This document shows positions 1 to 6,187 of a stretch of DNA of 39,198 nucleotides, piece after piece (within the stretch, counting starts at the first letter, position 1; each line of letters starts with the position of its first letter). This DNA is from Actinomyces succiniciruminis (lineage in GTDB: Bacteria; Actinomycetota; Actinomycetes; Actinomycetales; Actinomycetaceae). The notes below the pieces were generated by a model. It worked only from the letters and a program-made list of their open reading frames with translations, was not told the DNA's origin and made no database searches. The stretch is from positions 1 to 39,198 of the forward strand of contig NZ_LK995479.1 of the NCBI RefSeq assembly GCF_900002405.1, given 5' to 3'. A program made the translations under genes and the position numbers.

Positions 1-12
1 TCACCTAGCAGC

Positions 13-143
13 AACGGTTCGGCATGAACGGCGACGGTTCGTACCCCTACCTCACGAACCGTCGTCGGATGTGCCGAATCGTCGACCGGAACACACGAAC
101 CGTCAGGCAAACACGCGAAGCGTCGGGCGAGGCACGAGCCGTC
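13..143. repeat. Phased array of seven GAACCGTC-like octamers
   Basis: Seven related octamers lie at 13-20 and 33-40 (reverse orientation, AACGGTTC and GACGGTTC) and at 56-63, 76-83, 97-104, 117-124 and 136-143 (forward: GAACCGTC, GAATCGTC, GAACCGTC, GAAGCGTC, GAGCCGTC). Start-to-start spacing is 20, 23, 20, 21, 20 and 19 bp, close to two helical turns. The array is on the host side of the left attachment site and may extend beyond the window. Such phasing suggests a multi-site protein-binding region or iteron-like repeat. No function is assigned. Confidence 0.6.
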
Positions 144-252
144 GTGCCTGATCCGCCGTGATTCGCCCTGCACACCCCTCCACGCGCAGCGCCCAACCGC
201 GCCACCGGGACGCGTATGCCGCGCCTGGCGGCTCCGACGCCGAAAACAAGAA

Positions 253-276
253 CCCCGGAACCGTGCGGTTCCGGGG
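253..276 (-). terminator. Host intrinsic terminator formerly downstream of tRNA-Ser
   Basis: An 11-bp perfect stem pairs 253-263 (CCCCGGAACCG) with 266-276. Read on the minus strand it is followed by a T-rich tract (TTCTTGTTTTC). It lies just beyond the left copy of the tRNA 3' end, where the terminator of the uninterrupted tRNA-Ser gene would be. The prophage now separates it from the tRNA. Confidence 0.7.
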
Positions 277-277
277 C

Positions 278-305
278 GGTGGCGGAGGATGGGGGATTCG
301 AACCC
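278..305. other. attL core (tRNA-Ser 3'-end duplicate)
   Basis: These 28 bp are identical to 36729-36756 and cover the T-loop, acceptor stem and encoded CCA end of tRNA-Ser(GGA) on the minus strand. After position 305 the match stops, so this is only a displaced 3' fragment and not a functional tRNA. Integration at tRNA 3' ends is usual for tyrosine integrases such as the one encoded 141 bp to the right. Confidence 0.93.
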
Positions 306-446
306 TCCATCACCGGTTTTCGCCCGGTTTTCTGCCGTTGCGGTTCCGCATAGTGGTGCCGTTTTATGGGGGTGCGTGGGTACGTGTCGGTGCCCATGGG
401 TACGGTCTGGTGTTGACCGTGTCAACAACTAGCCCAAGGAAGATCC
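306..446. promoter_or_regulatory. Left attachment arm and int leader with TGTTGAC palindrome
   Basis: This 141-bp segment between attL and the integrase start holds no gene. At 411-427 is a palindrome, TGTTGACCGTGTCAACA, made of two inverted TGTTGAC words with a 3-bp spacer. The same word occurs as a tandem repeat in the right phage arm (36662-36685). An octamer TGGGTACG occurs at 378-385 and 398-405, 20 bp apart. I infer arm-type integrase sites and possibly excisionase sites. The palindrome, 20 bp before the int start, could also mediate autoregulation. Confidence 0.55.
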
Positions 447-1625
447 GTGTCCTCCATCCGCCACCGCCGGCGCTCGGACGGCTCTGTGTCTCACACGGTG
501 CTGTTCCGCACGGGCGGCCGCCAGTCGTCTGCGACCTTCGACGACCTTGACGCCGCTGAGCGTTTCCGCCGCCTGGTTGATCAGCTCGGTCCCGAGCAGG
601 CGCTTGCCATTCTTGACCGTGCTCCTGCCTCCGACGCCCCGCTGGCCACGCTGGCCGACTTCGCCGCCTCCTACATCGACGCCCTGACTGGCATTGAGGC
701 GTCCACGCGCCGCCGCTATCATCGCATGATCGCGTCTCCCGCCTTCGCGCCGCTGTCCTGCCTGCCGCTGGTTGCAATCGACGTCGATGCCGTGCGCGCA
801 TGGGTCAACGGGCAGGAGGACGACGGCGCCGCCCCCAAGACGATCGCGAACCGTCACGGGCTGCTGTCCGCGATCCTCGCCGACGCCGCCCGCCGCGGCA
901 TCATCCCCACCAATCCCGCTGACGGCACCCGCCTCCCCAGGGGCATGAAGGCCGAGATGGTCTTCTTGACCCCCGAGCAGTTCCACACCCTCCGCTCGGT
1001 TGTGCCCGACCACTACCGGCCTCTTATCACGCTCCTGGCCTCCGCGGGCCTGCGCTGGTCGGAGGCCACTGCCCTGCAGGTCGGCGACCTCGCCGACGGT
1101 GCCGTGACCGTCACCAAGGCGTGGAAGAAGGCCCCGTCCGGGTTCCGGCTCGGCCCGCCCAAGACCCGGCGCGCCAACCGCACCGTCTCCCTAGCTCCCG
1201 ACCTCGCCGACGCCCTGACCGCTACTGCCCGGGGCCGCTCGCGTACCGACCTGTTGTTCACTACCCCGTCTGGTACTCCGGTGCGCCACAACGTGTTCTT
1301 CCAGCACGTCTGGGCGCCCGTGACCCGCCTCGCCTCCGGCCGCCCCGCCCAGGACCCTGTCAGCCGCCGCCGGCCCACGAGCCTCCTCGACGGCGTCAAG
1401 CCACTACCCAAGGGGCAGGCCCTCGACGTGCGCCCGCGCATCCACGACCTGCGCCACACGGCCGCCTCGTGGATGATCGCCGCCGGCCTTGACCTCGTCA
1501 CCGTCCAGTACATGCTCGGCCACGAGTCCGTCACCACCACCGCCGACCTCTACGGCCACCTCCTGCCTGAGCGCCGCCGCGCCGCCGCCGACGCCATGGC
1601 AACCATGCTCGCCCGAGCCCAGTAG
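447..1625 (+). CDS. int: Tyrosine-family site-specific integrase
   Basis: This 392-aa protein should catalyse phage integration and excision between attP and the tRNA-Ser attB. The N-terminal part (about 1-60) looks like an arm-binding region, residues 65-150 a SAM-like core-binding domain, and 170-385 the catalytic domain. Catalytic residues are visible: Arg203 in GLRWSE, His333 and Arg336 in HDLRH, His359 in LGHES and the nucleophile Tyr369 in DLYGHLL. The GTG start is chosen because AAGGAAG sits a few bases upstream and the gene begins just inside attL, as expected. Length is normal for actinophage integrases. Confidence 0.96.
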   Translation: MSSIRHRRRSDGSVSHTVLFRTGGRQSSATFDDLDAAERFRRLVDQLGPEQALAILDRAPASDAPLATLADFAASYIDALTGIEASTRRRYHRMIASPAFAPLSCLPLVAIDVDAVRAWVNGQEDDGAAPKTIANRHGLLSAILADAARRGIIPTNPADGTRLPRGMKAEMVFLTPEQFHTLRSVVPDHYRPLITLLASAGLRWSEATALQVGDLADGAVTVTKAWKKAPSGFRLGPPKTRRANRTVSLAPDLADALTATARGRSRTDLLFTTPSGTPVRHNVFFQHVWAPVTRLASGRPAQDPVSRRRPTSLLDGVKPLPKGQALDVRPRIHDLRHTAASWMIAAGLDLVTVQYMLGHESVTTTADLYGHLLPERRRAAADAMATMLARAQ

Positions 1626-1778
1626 CTTCAACCGCGCTCGCTGGGGCAGGCGGCTGGTGTCATTGCACGGTATGTGCGGTGTGCGCGACTCGACTCTCCG
1701 AGGAGGACTCGTCTCGTAGTTACCTGTGTTGTAATGAGTGAAGAACCGCGTAGATCCGTGCACTAGGAGGGAGGGACG

Positions 1779-2285
1779 ATGAAGTTTCGAGGCATGACCG
1801 TGGGCGAGATTCGCAGGCAGGCTGCCAAGGATGCTGACGAGATTCTCACCAAGTACTGGGACGGCTCCTTCCCCGTGAATCCGGTGCCGATTGCTCGGGA
1901 CCTGGGAGCTTCTGTCTTTCTCGCCCAGCTTGGGGACGATGAGTACGGACGGCTTGAGTCTGACTCTGCTGGCCCGAACATCTACATCGACCGGGACCAG
2001 CCGGCCAAGCGGAAGGTGTTCACCTGTGCCCACGAGATTGGCCACCTAGTGAGTCACGCCGACGAGCCCGAGGCGGTGTTTGTAGACAAGCGCTCGGATG
2101 AGGGACGAGGGACTGCGTCGGAGATCTACGCCAACGAGTTCGCCGGCAACTTGTTGATGCCTCCCGACGAGGTACGCGAGCTGCATACTTTCGGTGAGGA
2201 CGCGGCAAGCATGGCGGACCATTTCGGTGTGTCCTTGCAGGCGATGTCCTACAGGCTTCGAGTCCTGGGACTTCTGTCCCAGTGA
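1779..2285 (+). CDS. ImmA/IrrE-family zinc metallopeptidase
   Basis: This 168-aa cytoplasmic protein carries the zinc motif HEIGH (His85, Glu86, His89) and a downstream acidic ligand in EIYANEFAGNLLMP (Glu120), diagnostic of the ImmA/IrrE (DUF955) family. Known members cleave or inactivate XRE-type repressors during induction. The C-terminal end (about 140-165) resembles a short helix-turn-helix. A strong GGAGGGAGG precedes the ATG. It overlaps the next gene by a few bases, so the two are co-translated. It sits between integrase and the immunity genes. A second ImmA-like gene lies beside the repressor, so this copy may act on another target. Confidence 0.88.
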   Translation: MKFRGMTVGEIRRQAAKDADEILTKYWDGSFPVNPVPIARDLGASVFLAQLGDDEYGRLESDSAGPNIYIDRDQPAKRKVFTCAHEIGHLVSHADEPEAVFVDKRSDEGRGTASEIYANEFAGNLLMPPDEVRELHTFGEDAASMADHFGVSLQAMSYRLRVLGLLSQ

Positions 2286-2686
2286 CCGACGCTGCGTCAG
2301 CGGCTGACGAGCCGCTCCCTGATAACGTCGTTCCCCCGGAGGATGAGCCGGCTGCTCGGCGTCGTCCTTCGCGGAAACCTGATAGCCCCCAGGAGGCTCC
2401 CAACTCGCTGACGGACTCTTCGCTGTCCGGCAACGGCTTCGACTCTACGACGCAGCCCATAGTCAACATGACAAGGTTGTATCCGTTCCGGGCGTTGTTC
2501 GTTGGTTATGCCCAAGTCCGCTTTCCGCAGCGCCGGAAGCTGGAATCCAAGGTGGAGGCTCTCATCGACGCCAGTCCTCGCTTCTACCGGTTCGTCTGCG
2601 TCTCAGACTCGGTTTTTGTTGGTGTGCTCTGTCTGTTGATGGTTGGTGCTTTGGCAGGGAATATCTACGCCGTGTTCATCCGCTGA
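2282..2686 (+). CDS. Small single-pass membrane protein
   Basis: No family is recognised. The GTG start overlaps the TGA of the preceding peptidase gene. The 134-aa product has a disordered acidic and proline-rich N-terminal half (about 1-60) and one strong hydrophobic helix near the C-terminus (about 108-130). The bulk is probably cytoplasmic. Its position next to an ImmA-like gene in the lysogenic region suggests a prophage-state function such as superinfection exclusion or signalling to the peptidase, but this is inference from context only. Confidence 0.7.
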   Translation: MTDAASAADEPLPDNVVPPEDEPAARRRPSRKPDSPQEAPNSLTDSSLSGNGFDSTTQPIVNMTRLYPFRALFVGYAQVRFPQRRKLESKVEALIDASPRFYRFVCVSDSVFVGVLCLLMVGALAGNIYAVFIR

Positions 2687-2720
2687 GGGGGCCACGCCAG
2701 ACCTGGCGTGGCCCCCTTAA
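2687..2720. terminator. Bidirectional terminator between convergent genes
   Basis: A perfect 12-bp GC-rich stem pairs 2687-2698 with 2705-2716 around a 6-nt loop. It lies exactly between the converging membrane-protein gene and the SNIPE-like gene, so it probably stops transcription from both sides. The T tract is short on both strands. Confidence 0.75.
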
Positions 2721-2741
2721 CCTGTTTCGCGGCTGCCCGGG

Positions 2742-4610
2742 CTAGTCGTCCCAGTCGAAGTCCGGGCGGGGCGCGCTGGCGGGCATCTTGTCGATGTTCG
2801 CGTCGGTGATGGCTTCGCCGAGGTTGTCGTTGCTTTGTTCTTCTGCGGCGATTTGCTGGCTTTGCCGGTACTGCTCGGCGGCGGGTTCGTTGGTGAATTC
2901 CAAGAGATTGCCGGTGACGTCGGTGAGGACGTCGCGGACTTCGGCGGGTGTGGCGTAGAAGAACTCGCGGCGGGTGTTGATGCGGTTGACGCGCTTGGAG
3001 GCGAATCTGCGGTGGAGGGCAGCTTCGACAGAGACGGCGTCTTCGGCGAAGAACAGAGCGTGTACGTCGAACTGGAATGGGACGGAGGCGTCCCCGAGCT
3101 CACGCACGCGGTCCATGGGGTCCAGGCGGCGGGTCATGCCGATCTTTACCATGTGCTCGCCGAAGGAGCCGATGTTGGAGATGACGTAGACGTAACCGGC
3201 GCGGATGTTGGCGGCGCGTTCCTCGACGTCGTTGATGCCCTTCTCGATGGCGACGAGTTGTTCTTGTAGTCGGGCGGCTTCTTCCTCGTCGCCGGCGTCT
3301 TGGACGACTTTGAGGACGTTGAGGTAGTGCTGCTTCTCCTTCTCCAGTCGCTCCCGCTCGGCTTGCAGCTCGCGTTCAGCTTTGGCCTGCTCGCGCAGCT
3401 CGGCCTTGTGCTCGCGTTCGAGGTCGCGTTCGATCTGCTTGGCCTGCAGGTGCTGAACGGCGAGGTCGAGCTCGCGGGTGCGGAGCTTTACATAGTCGGC
3501 GGTGATTCTGACCTTCGCGCTGTCTCCGAGCCGTTCTACGGTCTCGGCCACCTTGTAGATCTTCCTCATGGAGGCCTCTGCGTTGCGGGGTGTGGCGGCC
3601 TTGATGATGTTGTCAACCTGGGTGTTGAAGGCGGTCAGGGCTAGTTTGGCGGTGTCTTTGGCTAGCTTGGTGCGGCCGGCTTTGGTGGTGGGGACGTTCG
3701 TCTCGTCGACGGAGGTGACGGCGGAGTAGTTGCGGACGGCCATCTGGACGTCTTTGCGCAGGTCCTGGAGTTCGGCGCCGAGCTCGACGCTGTCCTTGGC
3801 GGGGTGGTCGTAGTCCACGAATCCGGCCTCCTCCAACTTGAGTTGGACGCGTTGGGGGTGCAGCTTCTCGTTGAGGATTTCGGCCTCGCGCTGTAGGCGT
3901 TCAAGGTCGGCGCGTGCTTGCCTGGTGGCCGCGTTGGCCTCTTCCCAGGCCTTTGCCGTGGCCTGGCGTACTTCTTCCTCCGCCCGTTGGCGGCGTTCTG
4001 CGATCTCCGTGTCGAGGCCGTTGAGTTCCTGTTGCTTGGTCGCGATGGCGTTGCGGATGTCCGCTTCGGCCTGGCGGCGCCTGCCGCTGATCTCGGCGTC
4101 GAGGCCGGCGAGTTCCTGCTGCTTGGCAAGGATGCGTTGGCGGGTATCTTCGAGGGCCTGGGTCTGGTCCCATACGGCTTGGCCGCCGTGGCTGTCGAAG
4201 AACTGTTGCAGGGAGTCGCGCTGTCCCACGGTCTGCTGAAGCGCCCCTTGTAGTTGCTGGATCTCTCCGTTCGCTGATGCGAGCTGGGCTTCGAGCTCCC
4301 GGGCTCGTCTGCCCCCGAACAGGACGAACGCCGAGCCAGCAGGTCTGCTTGCTACCTGCATCGGTACTGGGGTGGGACTCTGGGATGCACGCGCCGCGGC
4401 CTTCCGGTCCGTTCGCCCGGCGCCCCAGAATAGAAGCGCCGCGATGGCGGCGGATGGGATCACGAGGATCAGGGAGCTGAGGATGGCGTCTCCGGCTCTG
4501 TAGTCGTCGGTGGCCATGGCACCGATGATCCCGATAACCGCAAGGGCGGCAAGTAGCGCGGACAGGACGCCGAGGACGCGCATGGCGATCCCCAAGCCGG
4601 AGGGCTTCAT
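2742..4610 (-). CDS. Membrane-anchored DUF4041/GIY-YIG nuclease (SNIPE-like)
   Basis: This 622-aa protein has two hydrophobic helices at the N-terminus (about 9-33 and 43-62), a long heptad-rich coiled coil (about 100-255), a DUF4041-like middle (about 260-440) and a C-terminal GIY-YIG-type domain of the T5orf172/MUG113 group (about 470-545). Visible catalytic-type motifs are GYVYVIS (Tyr473, Tyr475), VKIG (488-491), Arg501 and the Glu529/His533 pair in EAALHRRF. This order matches SNIPE, described as a membrane-localised anti-phage nuclease that cuts incoming phage DNA. GGAAGAGG precedes the ATG. It lies downstream of the repressor and ImmA-like genes on the same strand, so it is probably made in the lysogen to protect it. 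Confidence 0.8.
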   Translation of the reverse strand: MKPSGLGIAMRVLGVLSALLAALAVIGIIGAMATDDYRAGDAILSSLILVIPSAAIAALLFWGAGRTDRKAAARASQSPTPVPMQVASRPAGSAFVLFGGRRARELEAQLASANGEIQQLQGALQQTVGQRDSLQQFFDSHGGQAVWDQTQALEDTRQRILAKQQELAGLDAEISGRRRQAEADIRNAIATKQQELNGLDTEIAERRQRAEEEVRQATAKAWEEANAATRQARADLERLQREAEILNEKLHPQRVQLKLEEAGFVDYDHPAKDSVELGAELQDLRKDVQMAVRNYSAVTSVDETNVPTTKAGRTKLAKDTAKLALTAFNTQVDNIIKAATPRNAEASMRKIYKVAETVERLGDSAKVRITADYVKLRTRELDLAVQHLQAKQIERDLEREHKAELREQAKAERELQAERERLEKEKQHYLNVLKVVQDAGDEEEAARLQEQLVAIEKGINDVEERAANIRAGYVYVISNIGSFGEHMVKIGMTRRLDPMDRVRELGDASVPFQFDVHALFFAEDAVSVEAALHRRFASKRVNRINTRREFFYATPAEVRDVLTDVTGNLLEFTNEPAAEQYRQSQQIAAEEQSNDNLGEAITDANIDKMPASAPRPDFDWDD

Positions 4611-4693
4611 GTGGGCCTCTTCCTTGAGGGGTTGGGTAGTGGTGGCCTTATCTTGCGCTGCGCTTAGCTCGCTCGCGTGGTTTTAACGGCTCT

Positions 4694-5074
4694 CTAGGCA
4701 ACGATCTTGTGACGGCGCAGTGTCTCCCTATAGGCAAGGATGACCCAGCACGGCACGTCGAGTTCGGCGGCGAGTGCTCCGAGGTGTGGGCCGGCCAGCA
4801 TCTCGGCGGCCCGGTAGGCGCCGGGGGTGATGAGCCTGCACGCCACCTGGCGGTCTATGCGGGCCTCCACGGGGCGGGTCTGGTGGCCGTCGTCCCCACG
4901 GGCGGCGTGGGTCAGCTCGTGCATGAGGGTGGGGACGGCGGAACGCTCGCTCATGCCCTTGCGCAGGTAGACCGTCCGGCTGGGGAGGTGGTAGGCACCG
5001 CGCCACCCCTCCGGCATGCGCAACCACCGCACGAACACCTGCTGCTCGTCAGCGGCGGCGAGTAGGGCGTCCAT
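4694..5074 (-). CDS. ImmA-like zinc metallopeptidase beside the repressor
   Basis: With the ATG at 5074 the product is 126 aa. It contains LMHELTHAARG (His52, Glu53, His56) and a later acidic residue in PVEARIDRQVA (Glu70), the ImmA/IrrE pattern. A TTG at 5119 would add 15 residues; neither start has a strong ribosome-binding site, and the ATG is preferred because family members begin near this point. It lies directly downstream of the XRE repressor gene on the same strand. That is the ImmR-ImmA arrangement of ICEBs1-like elements, where the peptidase cleaves the repressor. That role is inferred. Confidence 0.8.
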   Translation of the reverse strand: MDALLAAADEQQVFVRWLRMPEGWRGAYHLPSRTVYLRKGMSERSAVPTLMHELTHAARGDDGHQTRPVEARIDRQVACRLITPGAYRAAEMLAGPHLGALAAELDVPCWVILAYRETLRRHKIVA

Positions 5075-5124
5075 CGTTGGTCTCACAAGCGGGCACGCTA
5101 GCCGCACCCTCGGACACAAATATC

Positions 5125-5160
5125 AACCCCGCTTGTAGTACCTCGGTTACAAGCGGGGTT
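5125..5160 (-). terminator. 13-bp inverted repeat after the repressor gene
   Basis: Positions 5125-5137 (AACCCCGCTTGTA) pair perfectly with 5148-5160 around a 10-nt loop, between the repressor stop and the ImmA-like start. On the minus strand it is followed by the AT-rich GATATTTGTG. It may be a weak terminator or attenuator lowering peptidase expression relative to repressor, or a protein-binding palindrome. A related half-site, ACAAGCGGG, occurs at 5085-5093. Confidence 0.55.
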
Positions 5161-5184
5161 GCGGCGCCCTCGGCCGCCGCCGAC

Positions 5185-5625
5185 TCAGAGCGACTCATCC
5201 TCCCCGTAGGGGATGTCCTGAGACTCCTCACCGAGATCGTCGCGCCAGCCGGTCGTCTCCGCCAACTCCTCATCAGCCCCGGGCTGGACCTGCGCCGCCA
5301 GCTCCCACTCCGGCGGCAGCCCCTCCGGCCAATCAGTACGCCGATCCCCCAGCTGCACGACCTCGGCACGCTCGCGCTCGCGGGCTCTCGCCTGAGCCTC
5401 GCGCAGTACCTCCACCGGGTCTAGACCGAGCGCTTCCGCGATGGCCTCCAGCTCGCCAACTGTCATTGCTCGACCACGGCGGAGCACGTCGCCGAGACGA
5501 GTCAGCCGCACACCAGACCTGCGTGAGAGTTCACGCAAGCTCATCCCACTGTCCTCTAGTGCGCCTCCAAGCGCCTCAGACACCCTCTCATCGGCCGGGT
5601 GCTGCTCAATCGACCTGCTACCCAT
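5185..5625 (-). CDS. XRE-family phage repressor
   Basis: This 146-aa protein has an N-terminal XRE helix-turn-helix (about 13-68: alternating LRELSRRSGV, LGDVLRRGR, LEAIAEALGL) and an acidic C-terminal tail with no serine-protease (LexA/CI) domain. Lacking self-cleavage, it probably depends on the adjacent ImmA-like peptidase for induction. It diverges from the Cro-like gene across 106 bp that contain three related 16-bp operators. The ATG lies about 6 nt after a candidate -10 element, so the message may be leaderless. Confidence 0.85.
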   Translation of the reverse strand: MGSRSIEQHPADERVSEALGGALEDSGMSLRELSRRSGVRLTRLGDVLRRGRAMTVGELEAIAEALGLDPVEVLREAQARARERERAEVVQLGDRRTDWPEGLPPEWELAAQVQPGADEELAETTGWRDDLGEESQDIPYGEDESL

Positions 5626-5631
5626 ATCGTG

Positions 5632-5660
5632 ATGTTCTCACATGCGAACACGCCTGGCAA
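5632..5660 (-). promoter_or_regulatory. Candidate repressor promoter, leaderless type
   Basis: On the minus strand TTGCCA (5660-5655) is followed after 17 nt by GAACAT (5637-5632). The repressor ATG starts 6 nt further, at the expected +1. Operator 5634-5649 overlaps the spacer and -10 element, consistent with autoregulation. Confidence 0.5.
5634..5649. promoter_or_regulatory. Operator 1 (repressor side)
   Basis: GTTCTCACATGCGAAC matches the consensus GTTCGC(N4)GCGAAC of the other two operators, with one degenerate half. It sits in the repressor promoter. Centre-to-centre distance to operator 2 is 41 bp, about four helical turns. Confidence 0.65.
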
Positions 5661-5666
5661 TCCCTC

Positions 5667-5695
5667 TTGACAACGTTCGCGATTGCGAGCATTGT
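5667..5695 (+). promoter_or_regulatory. Candidate early rightward promoter
   Basis: A consensus TTGACA (5667-5672) is followed after 17 bp by CATTGT (5690-5695). Operator 2 fills the spacer and operator 3 lies just after the predicted start, so a bound repressor would occlude the promoter. It drives the Cro-like gene and probably the whole early operon. Confidence 0.65.
5675..5690. promoter_or_regulatory. Operator 2 (early promoter spacer)
   Basis: GTTCGCGATTGCGAGC is a near-perfect inverted repeat lying between the -35 and -10 elements of the early promoter. The sequence is the reverse-complement-like partner of operator 3. Distance to operator 3 is 31 bp, about three helical turns. Confidence 0.75.
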
Positions 5696-5705
5696 TCTCT
5701 CAGAC

Positions 5706-5721
5706 GTTCGCAATCGCGAAC
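5706..5721. promoter_or_regulatory. Operator 3 (early leader)
   Basis: GTTCGCAATCGCGAAC is an inverted repeat with perfect 6-bp arms around AATC. It directly abuts the GGGAGGAGG ribosome-binding site of the Cro-like gene. Confidence 0.75.
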
Positions 5722-5731
5722 GGGAGGAGGA

Positions 5732-6187
5732 ATGATGTCGGTCGCGTCCGAGATCCGAGCCGAGATGGCGCGCCGTGGCGTAACGGGTACCGCGCTCGCG
5801 GACGAGGTGTCACTCAAACGCCCGTACCTGTCCCTGCGGCTGAACGAGCATGCCGACCTCAAGGTCGGCGAACTCGTGGCTATCGGTGACGCCCTCGGTG
5901 TGCCCGGGTGGGAACTGCTGCGGCGCAGCAGGCGTCCGCAATCCGTGACTGCCTCCGAGCCGTCCTCCGCCGTCGTCGTCGAGCCCGAGCCGGCCCCCGC
6001 CGTGGAGGCTCACGGTGTTGCCGCGGTCGAGCGTGTGGGTGCTGCGCTCGCGGGTGTGCCGGCGGAGGCGCTGTTGGAGCACGAGGCCGCGTGTGACTCG
6101 TGCTGGTCGTTGGATGACGCGGCCCGGCACTTGTCGGGTGATGAGGACCCGGCCACGCACCGCTCCTCCGACGAGGAGGTCGCGTGA
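5732..6187 (+). CDS. Cro-like helix-turn-helix protein, first early gene
   Basis: The 151-aa product has an N-terminal HTH (about 5-60: SEIRAEMARRGVTGTALADEV, LSLRLNEHADLKVGELVAIGDALGV) and a long low-complexity Pro/Glu/Ala tail ending in a CDSCWSLDDA segment. It is the first gene under the early promoter and diverges from the repressor, so it probably acts as Cro or an early activator. The ATG at 5732 follows GGGAGGAGG; a second ATG at 5735 is equally possible. It overlaps the next gene by one base (TGATG). Confidence 0.8.
   Translation: MMSVASEIRAEMARRGVTGTALADEVSLKRPYLSLRLNEHADLKVGELVAIGDALGVPGWELLRRSRRPQSVTASEPSSAVVVEPEPAPAVEAHGVAAVERVGAALAGVPAEALLEHEAACDSCWSLDDAARHLSGDEDPATHRSSDEEVA

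Noticed and set aside
13-143. Octamer array as a CRISPR array
   Set aside because: Repeat units are 8 bp with 11-15 bp between them, mixed in orientation; CRISPR repeats are longer and co-oriented.
278-305. Left tRNA-like sequence as a second tRNA gene
   Set aside because: Only the 3' 28 bases are present; there is no anticodon arm or 5' acceptor strand.
2835-3644. Plus-strand frames inside the SNIPE-like gene
   Set aside because: Gly/Val/Glu-rich shadow frames opposite coiled-coil coding DNA; no start signals.
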